From IMG/VR virus record IMGVR_UViG_3300032323_000667, positions 1 through 29,365 of that record: DNA of 29,365 nt; one strand, written 5' to 3'. The position numbers and the translations under genes were made by a program. Origin of the DNA: a virus. Under the pieces are notes generated by a model, which saw only the letters and a program-made list of their open reading frames with translations, was not told where the DNA came from and made no database searches. Positions 9,901 to 17,805 of this stretch are shown here, piece after piece; position 1 is the stretch's first letter; every line of letters starts with the position of its first letter.

Positions 9901-12900
9901 TACAAGTTTATCAGCAGCAGAAGAAATGCTGATGCTTGAGCCAAATAATATATTGTTGTATTCTTCAAAAACCTGAACACGCTGTTTGAGTCTCCACTGA
10001 GGAGTTGTCAGCGAGGCAGAGCTGAGAACATACACGACACCTTGATTTTGCAAATCGGTGTCTGCATAAGGACTGCCAATAACAATATTCAGACCAGAGG
10101 CGTCGATGTCTAACGAATATCCTAGAGCGTCGCCAAGTTGAACGATTGCATCGCCAGTTTCCCCTGTATCGTTAATATCAACTAAAGAATCAGTCGATAT
10201 AGTTTGTCTTAAAACATATCTGTTATTTGTCGATCTTTGATAGATATAAACCTTACCTGAAGGATATGTTGTGCTATCACCGACATTTATCCAAGGATGT
10301 CCTTGATTAGGCCTTTGATTGTAACTTCTTATGTTTGAATCTTCGGGTACTGCACCAGATCCAAGATTTTCTAACCTATGATAAAATCCTTGATATTTGA
10401 CAACATCGCCTTCGAGGTATTCGTAGTCTGGTCTCCATAGTCCTCTATATTTCGGAAAATATTGACCGTCACTGTTAGGAGTACCTATGGCTAATATCGA
10501 ACCGTCTTTGTTCATTGCCATAGAAGTTCCAAACTGATCACCGTCTTTAGTTAGTTCGGCAATATCTTCCGGAGTTAATATTCCGCTAGTTAATGTTGAC
10601 CCGTCGTCAGTAAGAGCTGCATTAGTCGGCAAAGAAACATGAGTAGATATAGGATCAATCTTTATCCAGTCCACAGAATCGACCGTGATAGAACTACCGT
10701 CACCGGTAGTACTATCAGCTATACATCTCCACAGACTTCCATCATACCAAACAATGGATCCTTCGTAGTAGGCTGTAAGGCCAGACGGATCATACACTCC
10801 GGCATAGTTATAATCAAAATGCATTTGCCATTCGTTATTTGTATATCTGAATAGATATACTCTGCCTCTTTCATCTAAGGATCCAGGAGCAGATACACTC
10901 ATCCAATAATCACTTCCGTCTTTGCTAATAGAAACGTTGCTGGCAAATCTTTCGTTAATAGCAGGTCTTGGAGATAATATTGTTTTTCTTAGACTCCACT
11001 GCTGACCTGTCCATAGATACAAGAACAAGATACCTTGGTTACGATGTCCTTGGCTGTTGCCTTCTGAGTTAGGTTCTAATAATGTTATCGGATTCCAATC
11101 ATCGGATTGGATGTTTATTGTGCTGCCGTCGCCGACAACTATTTTATTTGCTCTCCACAACACACCTGCTTCTAAAACAACATCTCCAGGTTCGTAAGTC
11201 ACTGTGGTTGAAAACTCTCCTACAAAGTCGCTTATGATACCAGATGCCAACGGAGCTCCCACAGCTAACCATTTATTGTCAGGACTTATCGCTAATGATT
11301 GACCAAAACTTCTGTCTAATCTGTTAGCATAGGTTGCCTCAGGAACAATGATCTCTTTAATATGAAGTCCGGCAGTTCCTTCAATGTAAGTCATTATCAA
11401 TGATTGAACTGGGATACTTGTGATAGTTTGCAATAACAACTCAGCGTAGACTACCGAAGATCCTGTTCGTTCTGGTGCTGTTGTTCCGTAATCTACAATC
11501 TGTTTACCAGAATAAACTTTATTTTTCTCTATGACTGACCATCTGTTATTTTGATCTTTGTCAATCCACAATATCGATTTATTCGCTAATAGAGCAAAGT
11601 CTTCTTCGTTAACATCTTCAACTACATTGTATCTTGCGTTTTTAACTTCGAAGATTCTAACAGCAGTACTAGAATCTACTTCCGGAGCTTGAGAACCCTC
11701 AGGGACTTCGATATCAACTTTGGTTATATCTTTAGATACAACTTTAAAGAATCCTTCTAAGTTAGGAACATTTTTTATACCTATGTATTGATCAATGTCC
11801 AGTGCATGTCTTCTATTAAATGTCAGTGTTACAATGTTTCCAGTTTTTTCTGCCGCAACTATACTTAAAAGAGGAACAGTCGAAATCCTAAACACTCCCC
11901 AAGAATTTTTATAGAATGTAACGTATACGTGATCCTGTTCTCTCACTGATCGAACATCGATCGTTGACATTTCTTCTATGCTTGATATGATAAAATCAAC
12001 TTGGTCTAATTTTACATAACCTGCTGTTTGTATTGTTTGATAGTCTTTGGAAATAATAGCAGGTGTGAACGGAGAATCGGCAATAGTAAATTTAGATCCA
12101 GTGACTCTAATATATTGATCTGAAACGCTCGAAGGTACAGAATTTACAAATAGTATCGGCTGAGGATCTATGGCAAAGTCAGTCTTGGCTAGCTGGAACT
12201 CTATTTCTCTATATTGATTTTTACCACCTAGATCACCTACTCTAATAGCCCATTCTTCGTTCAATATAATACTATCTGTATCGGTCTTTGACAGTTTGTC
12301 AAAGATCTTTCTTGCAGCATTTATTGTTCCTTTATCTCGAATAAATCCTTGATAAAGATTAAACTGTGTTACTTCGTCTTCAGATAAATTTTGTAGATAG
12401 TCTCTAGTCTGATAACCTATAGCATGTCTTCCTAGCATTTTTTGACTGGATTGTAATCCGTCACTGTCTAGGCTATAAAAATCATCGAACTGATTTACTC
12501 TATAATCGAAGTTAGGAATAAGACCCTTGCTAGGAACAAGATCTAACAACGACCATTGAGCATTGTCAAAATCTTCTCCGCTGGTGTGATTTTTCTGAGA
12601 TGTGTAAGATATTCCCTTATAAGAAACAATGTCTCCTAATCTGTAATCAACAAATGGTTGCCAATCTCTAATATTAACTGCATCGTATATAAATCCAGGG
12701 CTAGTATAATCACCGTCCCAGTCTACAGTTCTAAACCCTCTTACTTTAATTCTTTCTTGTCGATAACCCGAAGTTTGATCATAGATCACATCATTGAAAA
12801 CTGTTCTGTCGTCAAAGATCGCAACGTGTTCTTTTAACACCTGATACATTTTAATAAAATAGATACCATCGTCGGTGTTGGTAGATTCAATGATTATTTT

Positions 12901-15900
12901 CTGAAACTCTCGTTTAACATTGATAAACTCAGGAGCGAGAGGAGTTCCGTCGCTTCTGTAGATTTGATAGTCATAGAAGCTATCTAAGAGATTATCAAAA
13001 ACTCCTATTTGAAAACTAAACTGAACTTTGTCTGCAGAAGGGCTAAGTGTTAGTAAACTGCTTTCGGCCCAGTTATGCTGAGTCCAGTACATAAATTCTT
13101 TGCAAGAAGTTGTCCAGTCTTTAGCGGATTTTAGTTCTGTGTCATAGCCATCAAAGATAAATCCTTTTGATATTAGATATTTTTCATAGCCTAATAAAAA
13201 GTCTACTACTTCCTGTATTGAAGTTAACACAGTACCATAGGTCATAGTGAGTAGTGTATCGGTAAAGGATCTTCTCTTGTAAGCCTGAACTGCTCCTTTT
13301 ACAGGGAGCCTAGGAACCTTTTGCCATTGCTGATTATCAAAGTTTGTATCGGCCTGATGGCTTCTTAAGCTTCTGTAATACTCGCCTCTATATCTTACAA
13401 TGACTCCATTGCCGTAAAACTTTTCAGGAGTCCATTCTAAGAATCCTTCGCTTACGCCGCCCACTGTCATTAACGGATCTGCAACAGATTTTACTGGATC
13501 ATAGTATCTAAAGTTCGGATCAAATAAATCGTATCCAGAAATACGATATCCGTTATTTCGTTTTTCAATAATAACCGCAGCATAGGTTATTGTGTCAATA
13601 GGAACGCTTTTATTAAAAATAATCTGTTGATTTTCTTGAGGAATAAAAATACTAGAAGTTGATGATTTAGGACTCTTACTGTCTAATAAAAACTTTTGTT
13701 GTTCCTGATCAACAAAACCAGACAACCTGTGAGTCAACGCTACATCTATTCCGGATAGTTTTTCTGTAAAAATATCAGTAGATAGATTTTGATTTTTTAG
13801 ATATTGTTTGACAAGATAGCTGACATTTAAAGAACTTTGAGAATAGATATCTTTTACTGTGATGAATAAATTATTATCACCAAAAACTTTTTGTCCTAGT
13901 CTATTTTCTGCAACGATTCCTTTAGACAATGCATAACTGATAAACTCAAAAGGATTTAATAATGCTAGAGCTATAATCACAGCATAAGGATATTCGCTGC
14001 CGATATGCCATGCATTTTCAATTGGAGATATGTCGCCTAATCTAAAACTTCCTTGATTGTTAACTAATACAAAATCTCTAGCTAGATTTGAATCTAGCGG
14101 ACTTAAAAGATTTCCGTCTCCGTCAACTGGAATATGATTTATTAATCCGGGTCGAGCATATCTAGATTTGATTCCTGCTCTCGGACCTCTTTTAATGATA
14201 CCTGCTTCGAGATCTTCCCATAACAATAAGTTACCTCTTGTGTAAGGGGCTGGTCCGTACTCGCTTTCCCACCAATCTGGCTGTTCGCTGAATCCTAACA
14301 TTTCCCAAGGACAGGTGTGTGGTCTATCTGTATCGTAGAACCACTTGTAAACACCTCTCCACCATCCTGGCAGATTTTGTGTCTGCGTCGGATCGGTCAT
14401 ATTTGTGTAGGTGTAGGTAAAACTTTCTTGGCTATCGAAATATGTGTTAGTAACGTAATCTAGGTTGGTATCAGATATCCATGCTAGGAATTCTCTGTTA
14501 ATGATAGGATCAATAGACTCCTTATTCCAAATAGAATTTTTGTAGTATCCTCCTAAAATTCTATCATTGTCATAGAGGTTTTCATCATACTGGAGTTTTA
14601 TATTATTGTAAATTCTTTTTTCAAGTTCCAATAATAAATCATCTCTATAGTCACCAAATGCTGTGATTTTGCTACCATCGTGGCCTTCGATCATTTCCTT
14701 TGGCGTGAGGTACGTATCGTCTAGATATTTTCTAGGCTTGTATTTTTTATACAATCCCATTTTAGTAGGGGTTGGAGGAATATGATTAAACTCAGTGGTC
14801 ACATATTCTCTGATTTCAATATTATTACCTAGAGATAACGGTTTATCGATTGTAATAAATCCAAGTGTTTCGTTGAACTGATAGTCGTATCCATAGAGTA
14901 GTTGTTCACCGTCAATGTAAACATACACAGCACGATTACTTTGTGTTTGCAAAGAAAACGGTTGGCTCAATGCGAATACATTTATTCCAATATCTTCGAC
15001 TTCATATTCAATTTTAGAATATGCGCCATTACCAATCATGTCTGATCCAGCGAAAGAATCTGACTGTTTTTTAACCTTGGTTATTTCTTTAAGAATCTGA
15101 TCTACAAAGTCTACAGTAGTTTGATCGTAATAAAGCTCTTCGGCAAGTTTTAAGAATGTATTTTTAAAATCAGAATAAGATTTTTTAGCGTACTTGATCG
15201 CTTTGATGACATTCATTTGTCTGTCTGCTAACAGAGACAATGTTACCGGAGCAAGATTGGCATGTTTTAAAAATCTTTTAGAAAATTTCTGATAGCCGTC
15301 TAGATCTCTAAGATTTCCAACTCCTGGAAACTTTCCAGAAAAACTATCATAAAAATCTATCCCGGACTGTATGTGATCACTAGCTTGACCAAAGGTAAAA
15401 AATCCTATTTCTTCGTTTAAGGGATTTTTTTCTAACCCTACTGGAAACTCGTAGTATCCCTGATCCGGCGGAACATCGGCAAATATTTTAACTGAAATAG
15501 CATCGCCCTTGACGAACGATTTATTAAAGATAAATCTATTTTTAGATCTCACATAGGAATCAGTTATTCTTATTCCGTTAAGATAGAAATAAATTTCTCC
15601 GGAAACAGCTTCAAAATCAGACCAGTTCACTGAGTTTAAAGTAACTTCAGAAGTCGATCGATCTAGAACTGCGTAATCTAATATAGGCTGTAGATATTTC
15701 TTTTCAGTTTTTACCCAAGCATTGTCATATTCGTCCGATACATGGAAATAATAAAAACCAGAAGAGACTTTTTCTGTTGCAACTGATTTATTTTTCTCAT
15801 AGTTGAACTTTTGAATATCCCAATCAAACTCGAACTGAATATCCCCTACGTTATCAATATTAAGATAACTTATAGGAAATCCCAGTTCTTTATCAACAAC

Positions 15901-17802
15901 TAATCCCGTACCGCGTTTATAACTGAATATTTCTGTTCCAGCGAAGCTAGTTACCGGATATTTTAATTTGTCAGAAAGACTGTCTAGGTCGTTGTCAAAA
16001 ACATCAAACAATGGTTCTTGATTTACCTTGGTTTTTACCTGAGATTCTTTCCATTGTTCTCCGTCATACCAGAACATCTTTCCTTGATTTTGATTTCCTC
16101 GCTTTATTAAAACAACTTCGCCTTTATTAGAAATGCTATCAGTAGTTTCTCTTAATGCGATTTGTTTTCTTCCATTTTGCATAATGAAAGTTACTTGGTA
16201 TATTCTATTATTGGCTAAAGTATCTTTGTCAGCTATAACAAGTATTCTCGATCCTTCGAATAACTGAATACCGTCGATACTATAACCTTGGCTACCTTCA
16301 ATTTTAGAAAAGACATCGTCTGTGAAATCATCAACAAAATCTATGTTTTCTTTAGCGACAGACCCGTGATTGAATAGCTGAAGATTTGACTTGAACTCTA
16401 TGATAGGTCGTTTGGCTCTAGCGGCTTCATCAAAGTCAAAGTCCGATCCGGATAGTTTACTAGAATATTGTAAAACGTCTCTATGGAACCAACGATTATA
16501 TCGACTCCATGGGTTTCTATCTTGACTGCTTTTTGCGATCGTGATATAATCTTTAGATGCAGGATACAGTGTAGCATCATCAAATGGGACGGCGTCGAAA
16601 CCGTCATTATCAAAGAATATTTCTGGAGTGTTTTGATTAAAAGGCGGAATGACTAAATCGTCTATCAGAGTCAATGATATTCCCGATCCTACTCCCTCGA
16701 CTAACCAGTTACTTTTAGCATACTTCTCAGGAGATACTTGACCTCCAAAGTTTACTACTAGTCCATTAGTGAAAGCTATATTGTTGCTACTAGTATATGT
16801 GGACTTTCCTAGTATCTCTGCGTCAATGTCGATCTTGCTGTTTGATTCGATATCTGCGACAATGATTCTACCAAACCTATCTGGGTCGGTAGGACTTTGA
16901 TAGTATAAAATATCAGGAGCATCTAAGGGAACTTCAAATGTGATTGTTCCGTTCACTATGCCATTATTGGTTATTCCCTTGTTATAATCAATAACGCTGT
17001 CGACTGTAGATGTTTCAATGTATTCCCAGTCTTGAGAATCTTTATCGATAGTACTACCATCTCCTGCTCCGATATCTCTAACAGCTCTCCATAGCGATCC
17101 GTCGAAGATGACATAGGTGCCTGTCTTGTAGGCTCTGTCCGGATCATATATCAAAGATCCTGTATCATAGTTAATGCGGATAGTCAATCCGTTATTCGGT
17201 ACATTGACTATAAACTTATAGGTCTGTCCCCTATATAATGTTAACGTGGGATTGTTTGTTATACCATCTGGATAAAATACATAGGTCTCAGTTTCGCCAA
17301 GTTTAACTCTGTATGTGCTGATAACATTTTGTGCTTGACCTAAAACTCTAACAGCCGTCGGTCCGGCAGGAACCCAATAATATTCTCTATAGTTAATAAA
17401 CTTATCCCAGTCAATAGGTGGGTTCCAGCTATAATGTTCTTGTTCGGTAACTAAGTCGTCTCTTTCTTCGTCATTTCCAAAAAATCTAACAATATTTTTA
17501 AAATCTAAATAATCATAAAAATTTTCTACCTGTTCGTTTTTCTTAAAAACTACTCCGGGTTCTAACTGATATCTACTTCTTAAGGTAGCATCAGTGTCTA
17601 GATAAACATCAGATCCTTTGAATGTTTTTCCATATCTCTTTCCTACATAACCAACTGTTTTTTCTAAAGTGCCAGGTTGTATAAACGCATCAATACTACC
17701 GGATAAAAACTTATCGTTGGCATCTGTTTGAAAAATTGTAGGTAAGAAATCTACGGTTCTTCTAATAGGTATTCCGCTTCTTGGATATACTTTGTCTTCC
17801 AT
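3982..17802 (-). CDS. Giant modular virion/baseplate protein (4606 aa)
   Basis: This single uninterrupted frame would make a protein of roughly 0.5 MDa. The start is backed by AGGA at 17809-17812, 6 nt before the ATG; gp6 stops 3 nt upstream. Visible architecture: an N-terminal region (about 19-170) with FLPTIFQTDAN and SWNPPIDWDKFINY, of a type I associate with very large structural proteins of marine T4-like phages; carbohydrate-binding-like modules near 217-264, 1452-1498, 1709-1755, 2195-2239, 2335-2384, 2454-2508 and 3745-3789; a Trp-rich block near 1141-1185 (GWWRGVYKWFYDTDRPHTC); an FG-GAP-type propeller near 2164-2731; GxGY glycine repeats near 3129-3195 and 3485-3564; and a C-terminal run of beta units from about 3790. 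It occupies the place of T4 genes 7-11. A baseplate or periphery role in host contact is inferred, since no part aligns by eye to gp7 or gp8. Predominant beta content argues against a tape measure. Confidence 0.85.
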   Translation of the reverse strand: MEDKVYPRSGIPIRRTVDFLPTIFQTDANDKFLSGSIDAFIQPGTLEKTVGYVGKRYGKTFKGSDVYLDTDATLRSRYQLEPGVVFKKNEQVENFYDYLDFKNIVRFFGNDEERDDLVTEQEHYSWNPPIDWDKFINYREYYWVPAGPTAVRVLGQAQNVISTYRVKLGETETYVFYPDGITNNPTLTLYRGQTYKFIVNVPNNGLTIRINYDTGSLIYDPDRAYKTGTYVIFDGSLWRAVRDIGAGDGSTIDKDSQDWEYIETSTVDSVIDYNKGITNNGIVNGTITFEVPLDAPDILYYQSPTDPDRFGRIIVADIESNSKIDIDAEILGKSTYTSSNNIAFTNGLVVNFGGQVSPEKYAKSNWLVEGVGSGISLTLIDDLVIPPFNQNTPEIFFDNDGFDAVPFDDATLYPASKDYITIAKSSQDRNPWSRYNRWFHRDVLQYSSKLSGSDFDFDEAARAKRPIIEFKSNLQLFNHGSVAKENIDFVDDFTDDVFSKIEGSQGYSIDGIQLFEGSRILVIADKDTLANNRIYQVTFIMQNGRKQIALRETTDSISNKGEVVLIKRGNQNQGKMFWYDGEQWKESQVKTKVNQEPLFDVFDNDLDSLSDKLKYPVTSFAGTEIFSYKRGTGLVVDKELGFPISYLNIDNVGDIQFEFDWDIQKFNYEKNKSVATEKVSSGFYYFHVSDEYDNAWVKTEKKYLQPILDYAVLDRSTSEVTLNSVNWSDFEAVSGEIYFYLNGIRITDSYVRSKNRFIFNKSFVKGDAISVKIFADVPPDQGYYEFPVGLEKNPLNEEIGFFTFGQASDHIQSGIDFYDSFSGKFPGVGNLRDLDGYQKFSKRFLKHANLAPVTLSLLADRQMNVIKAIKYAKKSYSDFKNTFLKLAEELYYDQTTVDFVDQILKEITKVKKQSDSFAGSDMIGNGAYSKIEYEVEDIGINVFALSQPFSLQTQSNRAVYVYIDGEQLLYGYDYQFNETLGFITIDKPLSLGNNIEIREYVTTEFNHIPPTPTKMGLYKKYKPRKYLDDTYLTPKEMIEGHDGSKITAFGDYRDDLLLELEKRIYNNIKLQYDENLYDNDRILGGYYKNSIWNKESIDPIINREFLAWISDTNLDYVTNTYFDSQESFTYTYTNMTDPTQTQNLPGWWRGVYKWFYDTDRPHTCPWEMLGFSEQPDWWESEYGPAPYTRGNLLLWEDLEAGIIKRGPRAGIKSRYARPGLINHIPVDGDGNLLSPLDSNLARDFVLVNNQGSFRLGDISPIENAWHIGSEYPYAVIIALALLNPFEFISYALSKGIVAENRLGQKVFGDNNLFITVKDIYSQSSLNVSYLVKQYLKNQNLSTDIFTEKLSGIDVALTHRLSGFVDQEQQKFLLDSKSPKSSTSSIFIPQENQQIIFNKSVPIDTITYAAVIIEKRNNGYRISGYDLFDPNFRYYDPVKSVADPLMTVGGVSEGFLEWTPEKFYGNGVIVRYRGEYYRSLRSHQADTNFDNQQWQKVPRLPVKGAVQAYKRRSFTDTLLTMTYGTVLTSIQEVVDFLLGYEKYLISKGFIFDGYDTELKSAKDWTTSCKEFMYWTQHNWAESSLLTLSPSADKVQFSFQIGVFDNLLDSFYDYQIYRSDGTPLAPEFINVKREFQKIIIESTNTDDGIYFIKMYQVLKEHVAIFDDRTVFNDVIYDQTSGYRQERIKVRGFRTVDWDGDYTSPGFIYDAVNIRDWQPFVDYRLGDIVSYKGISYTSQKNHTSGEDFDNAQWSLLDLVPSKGLIPNFDYRVNQFDDFYSLDSDGLQSSQKMLGRHAIGYQTRDYLQNLSEDEVTQFNLYQGFIRDKGTINAARKIFDKLSKTDTDSIILNEEWAIRVGDLGGKNQYREIEFQLAKTDFAIDPQPILFVNSVPSSVSDQYIRVTGSKFTIADSPFTPAIISKDYQTIQTAGYVKLDQVDFIISSIEEMSTIDVRSVREQDHVYVTFYKNSWGVFRISTVPLLSIVAAEKTGNIVTLTFNRRHALDIDQYIGIKNVPNLEGFFKVVSKDITKVDIEVPEGSQAPEVDSSTAVRIFEVKNARYNVVEDVNEEDFALLANKSILWIDKDQNNRWSVIEKNKVYSGKQIVDYGTTAPERTGSSVVYAELLLQTITSIPVQSLIMTYIEGTAGLHIKEIIVPEATYANRLDRSFGQSLAISPDNKWLAVGAPLASGIISDFVGEFSTTVTYEPGDVVLEAGVLWRANKIVVGDGSTINIQSDDWNPITLLEPNSEGNSQGHRNQGILFLYLWTGQQWSLRKTILSPRPAINERFASNVSISKDGSDYWMSVSAPGSLDERGRVYLFRYTNNEWQMHFDYNYAGVYDPSGLTAYYEGSIVWYDGSLWRCIADSTTGDGSSITVDSVDWIKIDPISTHVSLPTNAALTDDGSTLTSGILTPEDIAELTKDGDQFGTSMAMNKDGSILAIGTPNSDGQYFPKYRGLWRPDYEYLEGDVVKYQGFYHRLENLGSGAVPEDSNIRSYNQRPNQGHPWINVGDSTTYPSGKVYIYQRSTNNRYVLRQTISTDSLVDINDTGETGDAIVQLGDALGYSLDIDASGLNIVIGSPYADTDLQNQGVVYVLSSASLTTPQWRLKQRVQVFEEYNNILFGSSISISSAADKLVVGAKNAGFRDYYYFDDNTTFDEGRTVFSEFVGFTGQVYVFERVNGRYLLAEKLEATLAPDESFGYAVDTTSSVTVVGSPEYKVNGAPAGTVRTFRKNSSIEPITVLAKQEPLTDISLVRNIRLIDDDRDTKIEDVSVIDSAKLKILGIADQEIKYKVPYDPATYTIGSDQVIVDQDTAWFSKNVGMLWWNISTAKWIYYEQGDLSYRIGNWNKLANGASVDVYEWIETRLLPSEWSALADTVDGLSNGISGQPLYPNDDVYSVKVLTNATTGEASDTLYYYWVKSSTIVPTDNVSRKISAADVANIIENPASSGLPMVAFVDSDKILAYNIVGKLSSTNNLLNIEFANNEQLNLVHKEYQLVSEGVADSLPSESVENKWIDSLVGFDNTGNAVPDPNIPEKRRYGILYRPRQGMFVDRFEALKIAIQRINQILYSRPFADIINYENLSLVDPEPSLELNEYDISVETFNEIQQLGDVLSDFFPNRVRQAILKVNVIDGEIDTIDIVDSGFGYKVTPYIEIQGNGKGATAAISLDTQGRVKSATVITRGKKYDSAIANVRQYSVLVKSDETLNGFWSVYSWDQQRRQFYRTKTQGFDTRKYWKFIDWWKEGYGTQSRIVAEITSLYQETLVNLDIGDLLRIKEYGAGGWAVLERFDGGEIDGKYSLVGRENGTIEILDTLYNVSTSALGFDQVGTYDANLYDSNPTTELRNIFKAVKENIFIDDIRVEWNNLFFSSIRYVLHEQQNRVDWVFKTSFVNAIHNIGSLEQKINYKNDSLESYEKYLEEIKPYRTTVREYTSRYDTIENTNSDVTDFDLPPAFSARDGKILPVNESFNRLNDYPWKYWTDNVGFSIASIVISNQGSGYTFPPKVLIEGNGSGAVAKAYISNGKVSGIEMLDIGSGYTKTPTVTLVGGNGSGASRKIAKAVAILDYSKARTFDLQVKFDRISKNGIFTQFIQNETFTATGRVSAFDLKYPPTRDKSKISIFKNGQIILQNEYSISLFYQKVGNATLLKGRLIFVITPAQGDLIEISYEKNDLLFDAVNRIDKYYDPKPGMLGKDVSQLMTGIDFGGVEIQGTTFDITGGWDALPWFTDSWDSIESNSDYYIVVDSEVYSQSEEWKSGSVVSYNGKTYKALVTNINEPPDEFPSTWQLLTFTLPYTPIEDQMISVYIKGARWQGRTVRIDDPMYVNNWDSSSAINPDAQMPSIVGDGSTATFNIQQYVDLNNGDIVIFRPFESDGSVSISDPNLLDTNLSGGTLSAVAGSYVTATGLTADEITVDGGKFISPESVPSPEENIPGQVLDSVSIKVFQLTSTGAAPLQMHVIKSDGSTTRYSIGLEIIDSQSVAVYVDKIRYDYTDDSTADYTIDFATNEIVFDTAPQVDKVIEIVAIGYGGAALLDYSEFIGDGTTTLFLTKAKFTDTSSVLVTVDGVEVDVGFINSTEIRETTGADLVTNRTMVQFSVVPTQGQIVKIISLAAALDTDSSQQSAIRVNRQSFVVSSSNRFELDRFVSLSRGSIQSSIIVELDGIKLKGPDTYYTVYNGTNNIIPVGVDPETIVTSVDIKVYINNVLQPFVTAYVYDGTTEQVIVNADVLEINDVIKIEIINNTEYTIESNDILVIDPAVVLVNGTRLDVTWFSEYPTFDLVSDIYTGGQSSYQLKRTPLSSSYVRVYLNGQRLINETEYTVEVPRNVVYIKVPSVSGDRVEIIEFGNNIYKEPTAFEIHKDMLNISYYKRYSIGSIFLTKDLTYYDQTIEVNDASSLDEPILSKNIPGIIEISGEKIQYMSKQGNVLGQLRRGALGTAIGTVYSTGTTLSNLGYTENIPYSDSQERTDFVSDGSSLVVGPLDFVPAKSSRNNWTRTTIPSDFGPSDIIEVFVAGKRLRKDPITVYDETLGSVSPQADKILEAEFSVDGINPSIRLTNVVPAGTRILIIRKVGKLWYERGETTASSGVTLLNNNTPIANFIDKKRTDLP
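6435..6567 (-). repeat. Carbohydrate-binding-like module 7 of the giant protein
   Basis: Residues about 3745-3789 show W.SGSVVSYNGKTYKAL followed about 20 residues later by STW. This is the Y/W, G..V.Y.G..Y and terminal W pattern of short chitin/cellulose-binding modules. It is the only copy in the C-terminal third of the giant protein. Confidence 0.5.
7110..7347 (-). repeat. Tandem GxGY/P glycine repeats in the giant protein
   Basis: Residues about 3485-3564 contain two copies of a GSGYT..P.V...GNGSGA unit separated by a short strand (KVSGIEMLDI). The copies are nearly periodic, about 38 residues apart, suggesting a repetitive beta fold. Confidence 0.6.
8218..8415 (-). repeat. Isolated GxGY/P glycine repeat in the giant protein
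   Basis: Residues about 3129-3195 carry DSGFGYKVTPYIEIQGNGKG followed by a degraded second copy (RGKKYDSAIANV). It is related to the pair encoded at 7110-7347. Confidence 0.55.
9610..11313 (-). other. FG-GAP-type beta-propeller region of the giant protein, with inserted modules
   Basis: Six repeats begin near residues 2164 (SFGQSLAISPDNKWLAVGAP), 2284 (RFASNVSISKDG), 2422 (QFGTSMAMNKDGSILAIGTP), 2558 (ALGYSLDIDASGLNIVIGSP), about 2617 (FGSSISISSAADKLVVGAK) and 2695 (SFGYAVDTTSSVTVVGSP). The FG...S..I...G..L.VG.P pattern is that of FG-GAP blades. The first three intervals are 120-138 residues and each contains a carbohydrate-binding-like module (encoded at 11088-11217, 10650-10797 and 10278-10440). 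The last two intervals are 59 and 78 residues and contain none. The blade number needed for closure (six or seven) cannot be settled by eye. Confidence 0.7.
12537..13447 (-). repeat. Carbohydrate-binding-like modules 2 and 3 of the giant protein
   Basis: Residues about 1452-1498 (encoded 13305-13447) read WTPEKFYGNGVIVRYRGEYY ... NFDNQQW. Residues about 1709-1755 (encoded 12537-12680) read WQPFVDYRLGDIVSYKGISY ... DFDNAQW. These two are the closest pair among the seven modules, so a duplication is likely. About 210 residues of unassigned sequence separate them. Confidence 0.6.
17010..17152 (-). repeat. Carbohydrate-binding-like module 1 of the giant protein
   Basis: Residues about 217-264 read YDPDRAYKTGTYVIFDGSLW followed by GDGSTID...DW. 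The GDGS(S/T)I plus DW ending is shared with modules 4 and 5 but not with modules 2, 3 or 7, so two sub-types exist in one protein. Confidence 0.55.
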
Positions 17803-17805
17803 CTG

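Noticed and set aside
3982-17802. Giant protein as tail tape-measure
   Set aside because: Tape measures are mostly helical and encoded with tube and chaperone genes; this protein is rich in beta modules and lies after gp6.
3982-17802. Giant frame as an assembly fusion of several genes
   Set aside because: The frame is continuous with no internal gene-start signals noticed, and related long N-terminal sequences are familiar from marine T4-like phages; an independent assembly would settle it.
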